Source of the DNA: Sphingomonas sp. NFR15
GTDB taxonomy: Bacteria; Pseudomonadota; Alphaproteobacteria; Sphingomonadales; Sphingomonadaceae
Length of the DNA: 64,000 nt
Assembly: GCF_900103265.1 (NCBI RefSeq)
Contig: NZ_FMWX01000002.1
Span: 434,001-498,000 of the forward strand
Reading direction: 5' to 3'
Under the pieces are notes generated by a model that saw only the letters and a list, made by a program, of their open reading frames with translations, ran no database searches and was not told the DNA's origin. The position numbers were made by a program, and so were the translations under genes. Positions 59,896 to 64,000 of the stretch are shown here, one piece after another. The stretch's first letter is position 1. Each line of letters begins with the position of its first letter.

Positions 59896-60563
59896 GATGC
59901 GTCCGCCCCCCCGCGCCGCTTGCTGCGCTTGCCCGGCGGGCGGTCGCCGGCGCCGACGCCGCTGCGGATCGTGAGCAGTTCGGCACGGGTGAGATTGCCG
60001 TCGCGATCACGATCGAGCCGGGTGAAGATCGCATCGAAACGCGCCTGCAGTTCGGCGAGCGTGACCCGGTTGTCGCCATCGCCGTCGACCTCGAACGGGC
60101 TCGGCAGGGCGTTGGCGTCCCCCAGCCATTTCAGCGCCCAATCGCCATATTCGATATAGCCGATCGACCCCTTATGGGCGCTGTCCGCGCTCGCAAAACT
60201 GTGCGCCACGCACGCGGCGAGTTCCGCGCGGCTGACGATCGCATCGCCGTTCTGGTCGCACGCCGCGATCATCATCGCGACCGGCTCGGCGACGATCGTG
60301 GCGAGCGGCTGGCGCGGCGCGGCGGCAGGCGGCGCGGGCTGTTGCGCGCTGGCCGCGCACGCGAGCGCCGACAAGGCCGCGAAAGCGAGGCCGTTGCCAA
60401 AGCCGCCGGATCGTACCGGATCTATCGACCGCCCGGATGGCGCGCGGGCGCTGCCGTTCCGCGACGTGAACGGCGTGAGGGCGGGTCGAGCGATGGACGC
60501 CGGACGGGGCTCGGCGCTTCGCCAAGGTCTCGCAAGAACGGCAATCCCAACACTCGGCCTCAT
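59892..60563 (-). CDS. Secreted EF-hand calcium-binding protein
   Basis: Three EF-hand loops are visible: DQNGDAIVSRAEL, DGDGDNRVTLAEL and DRDRDGNLTRAEL. A hydrophobic segment (GNGLAFAALSALACAASAQQ) precedes them. The start is taken at the ATG at 60563, behind GGAAGG, which gives 223 residues with about 50 residues before the hydrophobic segment; an earlier ATG at 60716 has a poorer context. It is probably exported; the loop chemistry suggests calcium binding. Confidence 0.75.
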   Translation of the reverse strand: MRPSVGIAVLARPWRSAEPRPASIARPALTPFTSRNGSARAPSGRSIDPVRSGGFGNGLAFAALSALACAASAQQPAPPAAAPRQPLATIVAEPVAMMIAACDQNGDAIVSRAELAACVAHSFASADSAHKGSIGYIEYGDWALKWLGDANALPSPFEVDGDGDNRVTLAELQARFDAIFTRLDRDRDGNLTRAELLTIRSGVGAGDRPPGKRSKRRGGADAS

Positions 60564-60818
60564 CACGCCCTTCCCCCGGGAATCGGCCGCCGGCACCGCC
60601 GAGGCCGCCGGTAGCGATAGCCGAAATCGGCGGTGTGGCGATAGGCTTGCCGCGTCGCGATTGCCGCGCCCCGCGCCGGCGGCATGGGCGGGAGAGGCCG
60701 CGCGGGGGCCGGACATTGCTGCATTGCGTCAAAATATTAATTCTGTGATCGAAACGTCACGGCACCGAAACACCCCGCACCCAGAGCGCGCCCGAACTGA
60801 TCCTGGGGGGACTGATCC

Positions 60819-63221
60819 ATGTTGCCGTATTCGCCGTCTTCGTCGCGCCGCCTGCTGGCCGCGACCGCGCTCTGCCTGAGCCTCGCCGCCACGCCCGCCT
60901 TCGCCGAGGAGCCCGCGCCCGCCGCCGCGCCGGCCGACGCGAGCGATACGCAGGGCCTCGCCGACATCGTCGTCACCGCGCAGAAGCGCCCGGAAAGCCT
61001 CCAAAAGACGCCGATCTCGATCTCGGTCATCAGCGATCAGGGCCTGCAGGACCGCCATGTCGTGTCGCTGGTCGATCTCGGCGACGGCGCGATCCCGTCG
61101 CTCAAGGTCGCGCCCTTCTATTCGCGCAATTCGGCGCTGATCGTGAACATCCGCGGCGTCGGCGTGCTTTCGGACGGCAACCAGCCGGCGCGTGACCAGG
61201 GCGTCGGCGTCTATATCGACGGCGTGTACATGGGCCGCGCGCAGGGCCTGGGCACGGCGCTGTTCGACGTCAACAGCATCGAAGTGCTGAAGGGGCCGCA
61301 GGGCACGTTGTTCGGCCGTAATACCGAGGGCGGCGCGGTCAACATCACCACCAAGAAGCCGACCGGCGAATTCCACGTCAACGCGCTCGCCGGCGCCGGA
61401 AATTACGGCAGCTACAAGGGCGAACTGCACGTCGACCTGCCCGAATTCCACAACATCAGCATCAAGCTCGACGGTGTCGTCGCGCATCGCGACCCGCTGG
61501 TGAAGAACCCGCTGCAAGGCGCCTATGGCTTCAACTTCTACGACAAGCACGGCGCGCACGTCGAAGCCTTGTGGCAGCCGAGCGACGCGTTCAGCGCGGA
61601 CTATTCGTATGACACATCGTACGATGCCTCGACCTCGCTGTACCTGCAACTGGTCGCGCCCGGCACCAACAAGCAGGCGGCGCTCGGCACGATCCAGTCG
61701 ACTCGCGCCAGCGTCGCCAATGTCGGCGTACCCGAGCAGCCGAGCGTCGGCCGCACCGACGGCCACCGCCTGACACTCGAATACAAGCTCGCGCCGAGCC
61801 TGTTGGTCAAGTCGATCACCGCCTACCGCGAACTGACGCAGAGCCAGTATGACAACGGCTCGGCGGCGACGACGATGTCGGTGGCGCTCTCCGCCGCGAA
61901 CCCGACCGGAAATTTCACCGGCATCGGCTTCTCCCGCTACAGCCTCGCGCAGTTCCGCCAGAACCAGTTCAGCCAGGAAGTGCAGGCGATCGGCGATCTG
62001 CCGGGCTTCAAATATGTGGTCGGCGCGCTCTATTATCAGGAGCACGTCCAGGACAATGCGCAGGCGTTCAACACCAACCAGTTCACCAACGCCGCCGGCA
62101 GCGCCTACACACTCCTGTCGGGGCCGGCCTTCAACGATTACACCAAGCAGTCGATCGATCGCGCCAGCTACGTCCAGACCACCAGCATGGGCGTGTTCGG
62201 CCAGGGTACCTACACGCCGCCGCTGCTCGACGACGCGATCCACATCACCGGCGGGCTGCGCTGGACCCGCGACATCAAGCACGGCAAGCTGCTGACCGTG
62301 AACAACGCGCTGCCAGTCGACCGTAACGGCGTGTCGGGCGCGATCCACCTCGACCATAGCTGGTCGCGGGTCGACCCGATGATCAACGCCGCGGTCGACG
62401 TCGCGCAGGGGGTGATGCTCTACGGCAAGTGGAGCACGGGCTACAAATCGGGCGGCGCCAACTCGCGCTCGCAGGAATATGACGAGTTCAACCCCGAGAC
62501 GGTCTCGATGTTCGAGATCGGCGCGAAGACCGAATTCTTCGACCGCCACGCGCGCTTCAACGTCGCCGCCTATGCCGGCAGCTACAAGGACATACAGGTC
62601 GATTTCAGCCGCCCGTACGAAACCGGCGGCGTGCGCACCAACCGCACCACCACCTCGACGATCAACGCGCCGGGCACCGGTGGCCTGCACGGCGTCGAGG
62701 CGGAACTCACGCTGCTGCCGGTGCGCGGCCTGACGCTGACGGGTTCCTACGCCTATAATTATGTACGCATCCCGGCGACGGTGAACCCGTATCCGAACGC
62801 AGCGGGCAACCTCAGCACGATCGCTGTGCCGATCTACCAGACCTACACCCCCGAGCATTCGGGCAGCGTCGCGGTCGATTACGAGCTGCCGATGGACGGC
62901 TTCACCGTGCGCGCGCATCTCGACGGCAATTTCGACTCGGGCTTCTACTCCAACGCCAACGATCCGGTGTATCTGGGTGTCGGCGCGGCGGGCAACGTGC
63001 CCCAGCCCAAGGGCGAGAAGGCGACCGTGTTCAACGGCAACATCGCGCTCGCCGATATCGACATGGCCGATACCGGCGCGAAGGTCTCGCTCTCCTTCTG
63101 GGTGCGCAACCTGTTCGACGAACAGCACATGTTCTACAAGGCGCTCAGCCCGACCAGCGGCATGAACGGCTTCTTCAACGAACCACGCACCTTCGGCGGC
63201 CAGGTGCAGGTGAAGTTCTGA
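60819..63221 (+). CDS. TonB-dependent outer-membrane receptor
   Basis: The 800-residue product has a signal peptide (RRLLAATALCLSLAATPAFA), a TonB-box-like LADIVVTAQKR, a plug with SIEVLKGPQGTLFGRNTEGG, and a barrel ending GGQVQVKF. The plug wording is of the iron/siderophore-like type common in sphingomonads. It is followed at 22 bases by the tyrosine phosphatase gene. Confidence 0.94.
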   Translation: MLPYSPSSSRRLLAATALCLSLAATPAFAEEPAPAAAPADASDTQGLADIVVTAQKRPESLQKTPISISVISDQGLQDRHVVSLVDLGDGAIPSLKVAPFYSRNSALIVNIRGVGVLSDGNQPARDQGVGVYIDGVYMGRAQGLGTALFDVNSIEVLKGPQGTLFGRNTEGGAVNITTKKPTGEFHVNALAGAGNYGSYKGELHVDLPEFHNISIKLDGVVAHRDPLVKNPLQGAYGFNFYDKHGAHVEALWQPSDAFSADYSYDTSYDASTSLYLQLVAPGTNKQAALGTIQSTRASVANVGVPEQPSVGRTDGHRLTLEYKLAPSLLVKSITAYRELTQSQYDNGSAATTMSVALSAANPTGNFTGIGFSRYSLAQFRQNQFSQEVQAIGDLPGFKYVVGALYYQEHVQDNAQAFNTNQFTNAAGSAYTLLSGPAFNDYTKQSIDRASYVQTTSMGVFGQGTYTPPLLDDAIHITGGLRWTRDIKHGKLLTVNNALPVDRNGVSGAIHLDHSWSRVDPMINAAVDVAQGVMLYGKWSTGYKSGGANSRSQEYDEFNPETVSMFEIGAKTEFFDRHARFNVAAYAGSYKDIQVDFSRPYETGGVRTNRTTTSTINAPGTGGLHGVEAELTLLPVRGLTLTGSYAYNYVRIPATVNPYPNAAGNLSTIAVPIYQTYTPEHSGSVAVDYELPMDGFTVRAHLDGNFDSGFYSNANDPVYLGVGAAGNVPQPKGEKATVFNGNIALADIDMADTGAKVSLSFWVRNLFDEQHMFYKALSPTSGMNGFFNEPRTFGGQVQVKF

Positions 63222-63243
63222 TGATCGCCGGCCAGGGAGCAAC

Positions 63244-64000
63244 GATGATGCGTCTTTCCAACCCCATTCGGCGTATCGCCGCGCCGGTTTTGGCCCTGTC
63301 GCTCGCGGCGGGCGTGCCGGCGGCGCCCTGGCTGTTCGCCCGGACCGGCCCCGTGGCGGCAGCGGCGCACGAGCGCCTGCTGCCGCTGCAAGGCGGCCGC
63401 AATTTCCGCGACCTCGGCGGCTATCGCACCGCCGATGGCCGCAGCGTGAAATGGGGCGTGCTGTTCCGCTCGGGCTCGATGCACGGGCTGACCGAGGCGG
63501 ATTACCGGTCGCTCGAAGCGCGCGGCATCCGCGTGGTGTGCGACTTCCGCGATCGGCGCGAGCGGGCGGCGGAGCCGGTCACCTGGCCGGCGGCGGGCGC
63601 GCCGCGCGTGCTCAGCGACGATTATGATCTCGACATGCGCTTCCTGCCTGCCGGCAGCCCGAAGAGCTGGACGCCCGAACAGGTCCGCGCGGCGATGACC
63701 AAGGCGTATCCGGCGATGCTCGGCCAGTTCAACGGCCAATATCGTCGCATGTTCGCCGAGCTGCTCGCGGGCCACGCGCCGCTCGCGTTCAACTGTTCGG
63801 CGGGCAAGGACCGGACCGGCATCGCGGCGGCGCTGCTGCTGACCGCGCTCGGCGTGCCGCGCAAGGACGTGGTCGCGGATTATCTGCTCACCAACCGCTA
63901 TCTCGACGCGAGCGCGCTGACCAAGGGCACGCCGAACCCGGCCAACCCGCTCGCCGGGCTTCCGCCGGAGACGGCCAAGCCGCTGATGGCCGCCGATGCC
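63244..64000 (+). CDS. Tyrosine phosphatase, cut by the window end
   Basis: Two ATGs (63244 and 63247) follow an AGGGAGC site. The first 252 codons are seen and no stop occurs before the end. The product has a signal peptide (APVLALSLAAGVPAAPWLFA), GGRNFRDLGGYRTADGRSV, VVCDFRDRRER and the phosphatase loop FNCSAGKDRTGIAA with the catalytic Cys and Arg. It belongs to the exported tyrosine/serine phosphatases that follow receptors in these bacteria. Confidence 0.9.

Overview
The window is a high-GC alphaproteobacterial chromosome segment, most likely from a Sphingomonas-type sphingomonad. This rests on the gene content (ATP12-type F1 chaperone, SspB of the alphaproteobacterial type, thyA-folA pair, many TonB-dependent receptors) and on two families of inverted intergenic repeats of the kind common in these genomes. 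No tool was run, so family names rest on motifs read by eye.

Backbone, left part (1-24,635). A RadC-like JAB protein is followed by thyA-folA, ribF, osmC, envelope proteins, fluC/crcB, a translationally coupled run (RluC-like pseudouridine synthase, MaoC hydratase, HAD phosphatase, small membrane protein, ATP12), gmk, fumC, sspB, and a histidine cluster hisB-hisH-hisA-hisF-hisE with small membrane ORFs between its members. After that come a HIT protein, an APC permease, an S9 peptidase, infA, maf, an RNase E/G-like protein, yacG, tRNA-Phe, tRNA-Arg, nth and dapB.

Genomic island (24,635-57,001, about 32.4 kb). A 15-base direct repeat just upstream of dapB recurs exactly just upstream of the sirtuin gene cobB. 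Two intact, overlapping tyrosine recombinase genes lie against the right copy. Removing the interval would place dapB and cobB back to back as a normal divergent pair. The island carries (a) a Fic protein with its own candidate operator; (b) a defence-like block: a DUF3883 nuclease-like protein, then a compact seven-gene operon read right to left, consisting of a sigma-like factor, a small regulator, an ImmA/IrrE peptidase-UvrD helicase-AddB-like fusion of 1145 residues, a protein of three ubiquitin-like domains, an E2-like protein, a JAB-E1 fusion and a DUF6527 protein, with a divergent zinc-ribbon protein beside it; (c) a surface and phosphate-related block: two TonB-dependent receptors, a beta-propeller-PAP2 phosphatase fusion, a broken purple-acid-phosphatase gene and a second beta-propeller; and (d) a PepSY protein, a two-component system and a tripartite RND efflux pump in one overlapping run.

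Backbone, right part (57,002-64,000). cobB, a peroxiredoxin, a MarR-GNAT fusion, a HAD phosphatase, an EF-hand protein, a TonB-dependent receptor and a tyrosine phosphatase cut by the window end.

The most interesting element is the ubiquitin-like conjugation operon joined to the peptidase-helicase fusion and a sigma-like regulator. Poly-ubiquitin-like/E2/JAB-E1 gene sets are known from comparative genomics. The coupling to this large fusion protein is the part worth following up.
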